A stretch of DNA of 6,354 nt from an uncultured Chloroflexota bacterium (GCA_937138275.1 CAKZOY010000229.1:1-6354), one strand, 5' to 3'; shown: positions 1 to 5,108, numbered from the stretch's first letter. A program made the numbers and translations. Notes: generated by a model not told the origin, from the letters alone.

Positions 1-17
1 CTGCTGCCTGCTACCTG
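1..17. repeat. Edge of a CTGCTRC heptamer repeat
   Basis: Two heptamers (CTGCTGC, CTGCTAC) and the start of a third (CTG) run in tandem at the very edge of the window, so the left boundary is unknown. The array is tiny and could be chance, but it matches the 7-base period of the repeat at 819-855. It probably belongs to a dispersed intergenic repeat family; copy number cannot be judged here. Confidence 0.35.
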
Positions 18-166
18 TAGTATGACTTTTTGAGACTTCGCCGGAAGGCGGTGATACGACTTTACGAGATTCAACAGCCCGTTGGCTTTTGCCCTGCCAG
101 CGGCCTTTTCAGAAGTCCCCCAGGGGCGACTTCAATCGCTGTTTCCGGTCACAAAAAACGAACGAA
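18..166. other. Gene-free intergenic stretch with small imperfect hairpins
   Basis: No credible gene is seen. The stretch holds a short hairpin CGCC-GGAA-GGCG at 39-50 and an imperfect inverted repeat at 112-133, where GAAGTC pairs with GACTTC and one C:C mismatch lies inside the stem. GCGACTTCAATCGC at 126-139 is itself nearly palindromic. These look like fragments of dispersed palindromic repeats rather than a structured RNA gene. A 90-codon open frame crosses the region, but it has a TTG start, repeat-like content and no recognisable domain. Confidence 0.4.
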
Positions 167-193
167 GGGCCAGGCACTCCCATTGCCTGGCCC
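151..193 (-). terminator. Rho-independent terminator candidate downstream of the hsp20 pair
   Basis: A perfect 10-base-pair stem (GGGCCAGGCA at 167-176 with TGCCTGGCCC at 184-193) closes a 7-base loop. Read on the minus strand, the stem is followed by TTCGTTCGTTTTTTGT, which contains a six-T run. That is the direction in which the two hsp20 genes are transcribed. On the plus strand the tail is CCCGCTTTTC, so weak bidirectional function is possible. The stem is strong, but the T-run starts about eight bases after it, which lowers certainty. Confidence 0.6.
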
Positions 194-230
194 CCCGCTT
201 TTCGCTAACCCCAGTTGCTGGCGATTCATC

Positions 231-291
231 GTAGAGAGCGCGGAGTTCGCAGAGATTTTCTCCTCCTCTGTGGCCTCTGCGCCCTCTGCGG
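231..291. repeat. Dispersed CGCAGAG-type repeat with 9-base period
   Basis: On the minus strand three 9-base units follow one another: CGCAGAGGG (282-290), CGCAGAGGC (273-281) and CACAGAGGA (264-272). They are followed by GGAGAAAAT and then an inverted unit, CTCTGCGAA (246-254). CGCAGAG at 248-254 therefore pairs with either CTCTGCG copy, at 275-281 or 284-290. The arrangement resembles short non-coding palindromic repeats that are common between genes in many environmental bacterial genomes. No transposase is present, and whether the element is mobile is inference. Confidence 0.65.
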
Positions 292-323
292 TTGAAAAAT
301 AGTTGCTATTCCCTCAACTATTT
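291..323 (-). terminator. AT-rich hairpin overlapping the hsp20 stop codon
   Basis: A perfect 9-base-pair inverted repeat (AAATAGTTG at 297-305, CAACTATTT at 315-323) has a 9-base loop and contains the TAG stop of the leftmost hsp20 gene. On the minus strand the hairpin leads into TATTTTTC, so it could act as a weak intrinsic terminator. The low GC content of the stem argues against strong termination; the hairpin at 167-193 is the better candidate. Confidence 0.35.
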
Positions 324-758
324 CGTCTTCACCTTGATGGTCTTGGGCCGGATTTCCTCCGCCTTGGGCAACGTGAGGGTCAACACGCCGTTCTCAAAGG
401 TCGCCTCCGCCTTCTCCACATCCACGGGTACATTCAGCACCAGCGAGCGGGCGAAGGGACCGTAGGGCCGCTCCTGGAAGAGATACTCCACGTTGTCCAG
501 CGGCGGGCGGAGTTCGCCCCGGATGGTCAGCGTATCGCCCTGGATGGAGATATCCACCTCTTCGGGCAGCAGGCCGGGCACCGAGGCGACCACGACAATC
601 TCATCGGGCGTCGTATACACGTCCAGCGGGAGCCGCAGCGGCTCCTCCGGCGTGCCGCGCCGCCACGTCACCCACGGGCGGACGAAAGACTCTTCAAACA
701 ACCGGTCCATCGCTTCCCGCAAACTCATGATTTCCCGGAACGGGGCCATAAATGTCAT
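318..758 (-). CDS. Hsp20 / alpha-crystallin family small heat-shock protein (distal copy)
   Basis: This 146-residue protein is an ATP-independent cytoplasmic holdase that should bind unfolding proteins and keep them refoldable; these proteins normally form large oligomers. The N-terminal arm (residues 1-43) carries SLREAMDRLFEESFVRPW at 12-29. The alpha-crystallin domain runs from about 44 to 134, with GDTLTIRGE at 74-82 and the family hallmark GVLTLTLPK at 124-132. The C-terminal tail holds an I-x-V anchor (I141, V143). Length is normal for bacterial class A Hsp20. The ATG at 756-758 follows AGGAGGTG (763-770) at good spacing; a second Met at residue 4 is possible but badly spaced. It lies 93 bases downstream of a paralogous hsp20 on the same strand and is probably cotranscribed with it. 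The beta5-beta7 part (EYLFQERPYGPFARS) differs most from the paralog, so client range may differ. Confidence 0.95.
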   Translation of the reverse strand: MTFMAPFREIMSLREAMDRLFEESFVRPWVTWRRGTPEEPLRLPLDVYTTPDEIVVVASVPGLLPEEVDISIQGDTLTIRGELRPPLDNVEYLFQERPYGPFARSLVLNVPVDVEKAEATFENGVLTLTLPKAEEIRPKTIKVKTK

Positions 759-788
759 CGCACACCTCCTGTAGCCTGGATTGGTCGT

Positions 789-816
789 GGGGGGCGGCTA
801 CCCAACCCCGCCCCCC
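789..816. repeat. GC-rich hairpin between the two hsp20 genes
   Basis: GGGGGGCGG at 789-797 pairs perfectly with CCGCCCCCC at 808-816 across a 10-base loop. It lies in the 93-base gap of the hsp20 pair, upstream of the distal gene's ribosome binding site. No T-run follows on the minus strand (ACGACCAATCC), so it is not a classical terminator. It could stabilise or process the transcript, reduce read-through to the second gene, or be part of a dispersed palindromic repeat. Confidence 0.5.
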
Positions 817-818
817 TT

Positions 819-855
819 ACGTTTCACGTTTCACGTTTTACGTTTCACGTTTTAC
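819..855. repeat. ACGTTTY heptamer tandem repeat
   Basis: Five heptamers in a row read ACGTTTC, ACGTTTC, ACGTTTT, ACGTTTC, ACGTTTT (819-853), followed by AC of a partial sixth. The array overlaps the stop codon of the upstream hsp20 gene (minus-strand TAA at 852-854), so its last unit forms the end of the coding region. Degenerate 7-base arrays like this look like a dispersed intergenic repeat; expansion or contraction would leave the protein intact because it starts at the stop codon. Confidence 0.75.
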
Positions 856-1292
856 TTCTTCGCCTTCACCTTGATGGTCTTCGGCTTGACCTCTTCGGCC
901 TTGGGCAGCGTCAGGGTGAGCACCCCATGCTCAAAAACCGCCTCGGCGTCATCGGCGACGACCTTGGTGGGCAGGAGGAAGGAGCGGCAGAAGGAGCCGT
1001 AGTACCGCTCGCGCCGGATGTAGTTCTCCTCCTTTACCTTCTCTTCCTTCTTGACCTCACCCCGAATGGTCAGCGTGTCGCCGGTGACGCTGATCTCCAC
1101 GTCCTTCGGGCCCACCCCCGGGATGGCGGCCTTCACGACCACCGCGTTATCCGTCTCATACATGTCCACGGCCGGGCCCTCCCAGCGGGTGAGCGTGCCC
1201 CAGGGACGCACAAAGGACTCCTCAAAGAGCTGATCCATCGCCTCGCGCAGGCTGATCAAATCCCGGAACGGTTCCCAACGAATCAGCGACAT
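852..1292 (-). CDS. Hsp20 / alpha-crystallin family small heat-shock protein (proximal copy)
   Basis: A second 146-residue small heat-shock protein, first gene of the minus-strand pair, with the same cytoplasmic ATP-independent holdase role. N-terminal arm 1-40 includes SLREAMDQLFEESFVRPW at 14-31, identical to the neighbour at 17 of 18 positions. The alpha-crystallin domain spans about 41-133 with GDTLTIRGE at 71-79 and the hallmark GVLTLTLPK at 123-131; the I-x-V tail anchor is I140/V142. Between domain strands it has a lysine/glutamate-rich stretch (KKEEKVKEENYIRRERYYG, about 81-99) that the distal copy lacks, more typical of canonical class A Hsp20. The ATG is set by a very strong ribosome binding site, AAGGAGGTGAT (1298-1308), complementary over 11 bases to the 16S rRNA 3' end. 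Tandem duplication followed by divergence is the simplest origin. No CIRCE element is visible upstream. Confidence 0.96.
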   Translation of the reverse strand: MSLIRWEPFRDLISLREAMDQLFEESFVRPWGTLTRWEGPAVDMYETDNAVVVKAAIPGVGPKDVEISVTGDTLTIRGEVKKEEKVKEENYIRRERYYGSFCRSFLLPTKVVADDAEAVFEHGVLTLTLPKAEEVKPKTIKVKAKK

Positions 1293-1297
1293 CGCTC

Positions 1298-1308
1298 ATC
1301 ACCTCCTT
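1298..1308 (-). promoter_or_regulatory. Exceptionally strong Shine-Dalgarno site of the proximal hsp20
   Basis: On the minus strand AAGGAGGTGAT matches the anti-Shine-Dalgarno sequence over 11 consecutive bases, ending five bases before the ATG (nine from GGAGG to ATG). Such a perfect match suggests high translation when the mRNA is present, consistent with a stress protein controlled mainly at transcription. It also fixes the start codon firmly. Confidence 0.85.
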
Positions 1309-1340
1309 CCCATCAGGATTCATTTCATCACCGAAGTGCG

Positions 1341-1349
1341 CTTATATCA
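1341..1349 (-). promoter_or_regulatory. Extended -10 promoter candidate for the hsp20 pair
   Basis: On the minus strand the sequence reads TGATATAAG, matching the extended -10 pattern TGnTATAAT at all but the last base. The predicted start near 1334 would give a leader of about 41 bases before the hsp20 ATG. The -35 position (1364-1369, ATTCTA) matches the consensus poorly, as extended -10 promoters often allow; an activator could compensate. No alternative sigma-factor or HrcA/CIRCE signature was recognised. Confidence 0.45.
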
Positions 1350-1363
1350 TGCCACAAATGTAT

Positions 1364-1401
1364 TAGAATTCCGCCAGAGGAAGATTAGAAATGCGATAGA
1401 A
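1364..1401. promoter_or_regulatory. Helically phased TAGAA motifs in the divergent promoter region
   Basis: TAGAA occurs at 1364-1368, 1386-1390 and 1397-1401, giving offsets of 22 and 11 bases, about two and one helical turns. Contexts are ATTAGAATT, ATTAGAAAT and GATAGAAATT. The first copy falls exactly on the -35 position of the hsp20 promoter candidate, and the last lies directly upstream of the rightward -35 box. This could be a binding array for an unknown activator or an UP-element-like AT patch. With a five-base core, chance remains a real possibility. Confidence 0.3.
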
Positions 1402-1407
1402 ATTCTG

Positions 1408-1436
1408 TTGACAACCGCCGGGATACGGAGTATAAT
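1408..1436 (+). promoter_or_regulatory. Perfect-consensus sigma-70 promoter of the tetR-led operon
   Basis: The -35 box TTGACA (1408-1413) and the -10 box TATAAT (1431-1436) both match the housekeeping consensus exactly and are separated by the optimal 17 bases. Transcription should start near 1443, giving a leader of about 41 bases before the TetR start codon. A promoter this strong normally has to be repressed, which fits the operator-like dyad immediately downstream. Confidence 0.9.
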
Positions 1437-1437
1437 T

Positions 1438-1455
1438 TTACCGAACGTTCAGTAA
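1438..1455 (+). promoter_or_regulatory. TetR-type operator overlapping the transcription start
   Basis: TTACCGAACGTTCAGTAA is an 18-base dyad with 16 of 18 positions symmetric; only the 1442/1451 pair breaks it. Its centre (1446/1447) lies about four bases past the predicted start site, so a bound dimer would block RNA polymerase. Length and position suit a TetR dimer, and the TetR gene begins 28 bases downstream, so autorepression is the natural inference. No second copy was seen upstream of the ligase or the dehydrogenase, implying control of the whole operon from this one site. The core is reminiscent in layout of acyl-CoA-responsive TetR operators, but the identity of the binding protein is inference. 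Confidence 0.8.
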
Positions 1456-1483
1456 GTTCCTCGCCAGCCAGGGAAGGAACCGG

Positions 1484-2074
1484 ATGAGCCATCGTCGCGC
1501 CGCACGGGAAGAAGAAATCCTGGAAACCGCTGTCCGCCTCTTCCGGGAGAAGGGCTTCCACAACACCTCTATGCAGGACCTGGCCGACGCGCTCGGCCTC
1601 CAGAAGGCCAGCCTCTACTACTACTTCTCCGGCAAAGAGGACCTTCTCTACCGTCTGCTGGAACGGGGCAGTCGCCTCCTGAGCGCTCAAATTGACGCCA
1701 TCTACACTTCCAACCTCCCTCCGGTGGAGAAACTGCGCCTTGCCTTAGAGACCCACGCCGTCACCGTGATGGAGCATCTGGACCTGGTCTCTGTCTACCT
1801 GCGCGAATACCGTACCCTGCCCCCCGAACGCCTCCGGAAGGTGTTATCTCTCCGCCGCCACTACGAGGACATTCTGATGCGCATTCTGGAAGACGGTATC
1901 GCGTCCGGCGATTTCCGGCCCGTCAACGTGAAAATGGCCATACTGGGATTCCTGGGGATGCTCAACTGGACCCATCAGTGGTTCTCGCCCCAGGGGGCCC
2001 TATCCGCTCAGGAGGTCGCTGCGATTCTCGTAGACCTGGCGCTGCAGGGGGTCGTCGCCCATAAAAACGAGTAA
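1484..2074 (+). CDS. TetR/AcrR-family repressor, probably acyl-CoA-responsive
   Basis: A 196-residue one-domain-pair TetR regulator. The N-terminal DNA-binding domain covers about 7-55: ILETAVRLFREKGFHNTSM at 12-30, then the helix-turn-helix DLADALGLQKASLYYYF at 32-48 and the typical GKEDLLYRLL at 50-59. The C-terminal ligand and dimer domain has the tryptophan-containing stretch LGMLNWTHQWFSPQGALSAQ (157-176), typical of the KstR2-like C-terminal family found in regulators of fatty acid and steroid breakdown. ATG at 1484 follows AAGGA (1474-1478) with five bases between. It is first in an operon with acyl-CoA synthetase and acyl-CoA dehydrogenase genes, so an acyl-CoA ligand that releases it from DNA is likely. 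It probably binds the dyad at 1438-1455 and represses its own operon. Ligand identity cannot be read from sequence. Confidence 0.93.
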   Translation: MSHRRAAREEEILETAVRLFREKGFHNTSMQDLADALGLQKASLYYYFSGKEDLLYRLLERGSRLLSAQIDAIYTSNLPPVEKLRLALETHAVTVMEHLDLVSVYLREYRTLPPERLRKVLSLRRHYEDILMRILEDGIASGDFRPVNVKMAILGFLGMLNWTHQWFSPQGALSAQEVAAILVDLALQGVVAHKNE

Positions 2075-2076
2075 GC

Positions 2077-2093
2077 GCCCGACCTCGTCGGGC
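2077..2093 (+). repeat. Small hairpin between tetR and the propeller gene
   Basis: GCCCGAC (2077-2083) and GTCGGGC (2087-2093) form a perfect 7-base-pair stem with a 3-base loop, three bases past the tetR stop codon. No T-run follows, so it is not a normal terminator. It may lower expression of the downstream genes or protect the 3' end of a tetR-only transcript. Confidence 0.4.
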
Positions 2094-2121
2094 CGTCCAT
2101 CCTCTTACAGAAAGGCTCTCT

Positions 2122-3267
2122 ATGAAAAAGGTTCTCCTCCACGTTCTCAGGGGCCTGGGAATGGTTCTCGCCCTGCTCCTGCTGACCATCGGCCTGCTGC
2201 TCCTGGTCTGGTTTCTCCGACCCAACCGCGCCGTTGTGCGGGGCGAGATCGTTACCGAATCGTGGGCAGTGGTGCAGGATGGCACCCACAACTCCAACAC
2301 CGACCTCATCTACTGGCAGGATGCCTTCTATCTGGTCCACGCCTCATCGCCCTGGCACTTCGCCAGCGAGAAGTGCCGCCTGATCGTGTGGCGGTCGCCC
2401 GACGCGCGACGGTGGGAGCGATTAGCTGAACTGGGGATACCCGGCGAGGACATCCGCGACCCCAAATTCGCCATCATCGGCAACCGTCTCTTCCTCTACG
2501 CCCTGAAAAACGTTGCCTTCACCGCCGAGCCGTACGCAACGGTCGTCTCGGTGAGTGAGGATGGCCGCCAGTGGAGGCCGTTCCGGGACGTCCAGCCCGA
2601 CGGCTGGCTCTTCTGGCGACCGAAGACCATAGATGGCCAGACCTGGTATGTTCCGGCCTACTGGCACGGCCACGGGCGGGCCATTCTGCTCTCCTCCACC
2701 GACGGCGAGAACTGGTCGGTCGTCTCCCCCATCCATCAGGCCGGCCGGGTGGACGAGACCGACATAGAGTTCCTGCCCGACGGTCGGATGCTCTCCACCG
2801 GCCGGATGGAAGCAAGCGGCAGTTACTTCGGGGACAACGAGGCAGGGACGCTCATCAGTGTGGCTCCCCCACCCTTCCAGGAATGGACGACCACCCAATC
2901 CTTCACCACCCGCCTGGACGGGCCGGCCCTCTTCTCGTACAACGGACGGGTCTACGCGGTGGGGCGGTATCAGCCCGAACCCCGGCGCCTATTCACGGAA
3001 CTGGGGAGCATCTTCAGCCGCAAGCGCACCTCCCTGTTCCTGGTCACCGAAAACGACCTCTTCTGGCTGACCGACCTCCCCAGCGCCGGGGACACCTCCT
3101 ATGCCGGTGCAGTGGTGCGCGGGGATACGTTGTACGTCAGTTACTACACCAGCGACATCCGGCGGGACTACCCGTGGATTCTGGGGATGGTCGCCCCTTC
3201 GGACATCCGGATCGCCCGGATATCGCTCCCGGCGCTGGAAGCGCTGGCAATCCGCTACGCGCAATAG
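2122..3267 (+). CDS. Membrane-anchored sialidase-like five-bladed beta-propeller protein
   Basis: A 381-residue protein with a basic N-terminus and one hydrophobic segment (about 11-32) ending at FLRPNR, so most of it should sit outside the membrane, anchored by an uncleaved signal. Three Asp-box motifs of the form S-x-D-x-x-x-W lie at 92-98, 145-151 and 192-198, marking a sialidase-type propeller. Other family-like stretches are HNSNTDLIYW (56-65), DIRDPKF (110-116), DETDIEFLPDGRM (211-223), LDGPALF (265-271) and LPSAGDTSYAG (319-329) followed by VSYYTS. D61, the RDP at 112-114 and E212 or E216 are spaced like the three acidic sites of GH32/GH43-type glycosidases, so hydrolytic activity is possible but unproven. 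ATG at 2122 follows GAAAGG (2110-2115). It lies 47 bases after tetR and 50 before the ligase, in the same operon; a carbohydrate-type fold here is unexpected. Substrate unknown. Confidence 0.8.
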   Translation: MKKVLLHVLRGLGMVLALLLLTIGLLLLVWFLRPNRAVVRGEIVTESWAVVQDGTHNSNTDLIYWQDAFYLVHASSPWHFASEKCRLIVWRSPDARRWERLAELGIPGEDIRDPKFAIIGNRLFLYALKNVAFTAEPYATVVSVSEDGRQWRPFRDVQPDGWLFWRPKTIDGQTWYVPAYWHGHGRAILLSSTDGENWSVVSPIHQAGRVDETDIEFLPDGRMLSTGRMEASGSYFGDNEAGTLISVAPPPFQEWTTTQSFTTRLDGPALFSYNGRVYAVGRYQPEPRRLFTELGSIFSRKRTSLFLVTENDLFWLTDLPSAGDTSYAGAVVRGDTLYVSYYTSDIRRDYPWILGMVAPSDIRIARISLPALEALAIRYAQ

Positions 3268-3317
3268 TCTGCCGCACAGTTACAGAAACCCAACCATTTG
3301 CTAGAAAGGGGGGAAAG

Positions 3318-4985
3318 ATGGAACGGCCATGGCTGGCACAGTACGACGCCGGTGTGCCGCACGAGATAGAAATTCCCGACGTCCCCGTCACCGCCCTGTT
3401 TGACCGTACCGTCACCGACTACCCCCAGAACGTCGCCGTCCTCTTCTACGGCTACCGGGTCCCGTATCGGGAACTGCGCGACCTCGTCCACCGCTTCGCC
3501 AACGCGCTGATCGGCCTCGGGGTTCGTCCGGGCGACCGCGTGGCGCTCCTGCTGCCCAACTGTCCCCAGTTCATCATTGCCTACTTCGGGGCCTGGAAGG
3601 CGGGTGCCGTCGTCACCCCGGTCAACCCTCTCTATACTCCGAAGGAGATCGCCTACCAACTGAACGATGCGGGAGCAGAGACGATTATCACCCTCTCCCG
3701 CTTCTACCCCCGGGTGCAGGCCGCCCGCGGGGAGACGCCCCTGCGCCGGGTCATCGTCACCACCATCAGGGAGTACATGGGCGTGCCGACCCGCTGGCTC
3801 TACGCGCTCCTGCGGGAACGCAAGGCCGGCGACCGCGTCCCCATCGCACCGGGGGATTACCGCTGGACCGAACTGATACGCCAGGCCCCCCCGACGCCGC
3901 CTTCAGTGACAGTGGAGCCGGAAGACCTGGCCCTTCTGCAGTATACCGGCGGCACGACGGGCGTCCCGAAAGGGGCGATGCTCACCCACCACAACCTGGT
4001 CGCCAACATCACCCAGGCGCGGGCATGGATTCAGGCAGTGATCCGGGAGGGGCAGGAGAGCATCCTCTGCGTCCTGCCCTTCTTTCACCTCTACGGCATC
4101 GCCGCCTGCCTGCACCTGGCGATCCTGCTGGGCGCGACGATGATCCTGCTCCCCCGTTGGGACGTCAACGAAGTCCTGAAGACCATCCACCGTCTCCGCC
4201 CCACCCTGTTCCCCGGCGTGCCGACGATGTACATCGCCATCAACCATCACCCCGACCGGAAGAAGTACGACCTGAGTTCCCTGCGCTTCTGCCTGAGCGG
4301 CGCCGCGCCCCTGCCCGCCGAAGTCCAGCAGGAGTTTGAGCGTCTTTCCGGTTGTCGCATGGTTCAGGGTTACGGCATGACGGAGGCCTCCCCGGTCACC
4401 CACCTGACCCCGCTGGTCGGGGAGACGCCGCTGCGCAGCACCGGCCTGCCCGTCCCCAATACCGACGCGCGCATCGTGGACGTGGAGACCGGTCAGCAGG
4501 ACCTGCCCCCGGGGCAGGAGGGGGAGATCATCGTCCGGGGCCCGCAGGTGATGCGGGGCTACTGGCGGATGCCCACCGAGACGGCGAACGTCCTGCGAGA
4601 TGGCTGGCTCCATACGGGCGACATCGGCTATATGGACGAGCGGGGTTTCTTCTACGTGGTGGACCGGAAAAAAGACATGATCATCAGCGGCGGGGCAAAG
4701 GTCTTCCCGCGCGAGGTGGAGGAAGTACTCTACCAGCATCCCGGGGTGCGGGAGGTCGCCATCGTCGGGGTTCCCGATCCGTACTGGGGGGAGGCGGTCA
4801 AGGCCTACATTGTACCCCGCGAAGGGGCTACGCTGACCGAGGATGAGGTCACCCAGTTCTGCAAGGAACGCCTGGCCGCGTACAAGGTCCCCAAGTACGT
4901 GGAATTCCGCGCCGAATTGCCCAAGACGCTGGTGGGTAAGGTGCTGCGGCGGATGCTGCGCGAGGAGGCCCGTGCCAGGGGATAG
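3318..4985 (+). CDS. fadD: Long-chain fatty acid-CoA ligase (FadD type)
   Basis: A 555-residue adenylate-forming enzyme that activates a free fatty acid to acyl-AMP and then acyl-CoA, the entry step of beta-oxidation. The ATP/AMP signature YTGGTTGVPKGA is at 209-220, YGMTEASP at 352-359, the ribose-binding TGD at 433-435, the hinge region VDRKKDMIISGG at 448-459, SGG-AKVFPREVEE at 457-469, and the C-terminal catalytic lysine K541 in PKTLVGKVLRR. All core motifs are intact and length is normal for bacterial long-chain ligases. The open frame extends far upstream to 2571, but that part overlaps the propeller gene out of frame; the true start is the ATG at 3318 after AAAGGGGGG (3305-3313). It is third in the tetR operon, followed 128 bases later by an acyl-CoA dehydrogenase. 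Chain length preference cannot be decided, and a medium-chain or aryl-CoA ligase is a minor alternative. Confidence 0.93.
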   Translation: MERPWLAQYDAGVPHEIEIPDVPVTALFDRTVTDYPQNVAVLFYGYRVPYRELRDLVHRFANALIGLGVRPGDRVALLLPNCPQFIIAYFGAWKAGAVVTPVNPLYTPKEIAYQLNDAGAETIITLSRFYPRVQAARGETPLRRVIVTTIREYMGVPTRWLYALLRERKAGDRVPIAPGDYRWTELIRQAPPTPPSVTVEPEDLALLQYTGGTTGVPKGAMLTHHNLVANITQARAWIQAVIREGQESILCVLPFFHLYGIAACLHLAILLGATMILLPRWDVNEVLKTIHRLRPTLFPGVPTMYIAINHHPDRKKYDLSSLRFCLSGAAPLPAEVQQEFERLSGCRMVQGYGMTEASPVTHLTPLVGETPLRSTGLPVPNTDARIVDVETGQQDLPPGQEGEIIVRGPQVMRGYWRMPTETANVLRDGWLHTGDIGYMDERGFFYVVDRKKDMIISGGAKVFPREVEEVLYQHPGVREVAIVGVPDPYWGEAVKAYIVPREGATLTEDEVTQFCKERLAAYKVPKYVEFRAELPKTLVGKVLRRMLREEARARG

Positions 4986-5014
4986 GCCCCTTCACTCACC
5001 GCCGGGTCCGCAGA

Positions 5015-5100
5015 GGTTGTTTCGCAACGAATTTCGCGAGTCGCACTAATTTTGAAATTAGTAAAATTCGTGAAATTCGTGCAATTCGTTGCAAAAAACC
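5015..5100. repeat. Palindromic repeat element with nested arms and 9-base tandem units
   Basis: The outer arms are GCAACGAATT (5024-5033) and AATTCGTTGC (5083-5092). They extend outward as near-inverted GGTTGTTTC and AAAAAACC sequence with one indel, so the ends lie near 5015 and 5100. The centre is a perfect ACTAATTT-TG-AAATTAGT palindrome (5045-5062). The right arm contains three 9-base units: AATTCGTGA (5065-5073), AATTCGTGC (5074-5082) and AATTCGTTG (5083-5091). It fills most of the 128-base gap between ligase and dehydrogenase and is much AT-richer than both. It looks like a REP/MITE-like dispersed element; as RNA it would fold strongly and could uncouple expression of the dehydrogenase. 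Confidence 0.7.
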
Positions 5101-5103
5101 TTT

Positions 5104-5108
5104 GGAGG
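5104..5108 (+). promoter_or_regulatory. Ribosome binding site deciding the dehydrogenase start
   Basis: GGAGG lies five bases before the ATG at 5114 and starts four bases after the palindromic repeat ends. An in-frame TTG at 5102 would extend the protein by four residues, but it overlaps this site and has no ribosome binding site of its own. The ATG is therefore chosen. Confidence 0.85.

Noticed and set aside
30..302. A 90-codon open frame in the left intergenic region
   Set aside because: It has a TTG start, no clear ribosome binding site, and runs through a terminator hairpin and the CGCAGAG repeat; the translation shows no family features.
819..855. CRISPR array
   Set aside because: The units are seven bases long with no spacers between them, and no cas gene is present.
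1293..1380. CIRCE element (HrcA operator) upstream of the hsp20 pair
   Set aside because: The expected TTAGCACTC and GAGTGCTAA arms with a 9-base gap are not present on either strand.
303..1388. A 361-codon plus-strand open frame across both hsp20 genes
   Set aside because: It is antisense to two unmistakable Hsp20 genes and also crosses the intergenic repeat and hairpin. GC-rich codon bias on the other strand explains its openness; no domain is recognisable.
2571..3317. Upstream extension of the acyl-CoA ligase frame
   Set aside because: It overlaps the propeller gene in another frame, gives arginine- and proline-rich nonsense, and the ligase homology begins at the ATG at 3318 with its own ribosome binding site.
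3903..4739. A 278-codon minus-strand open frame within the ligase gene
   Set aside because: It is antisense to strongly conserved ligase motifs and its translation has no recognisable features.
5024..5092. Intrinsic terminator ending the operon after the ligase
   Set aside because: The structure is AT-rich, nested and repeat-like, and although A residues follow on the plus strand there is no T-run there; a dispersed repeat explains it better.
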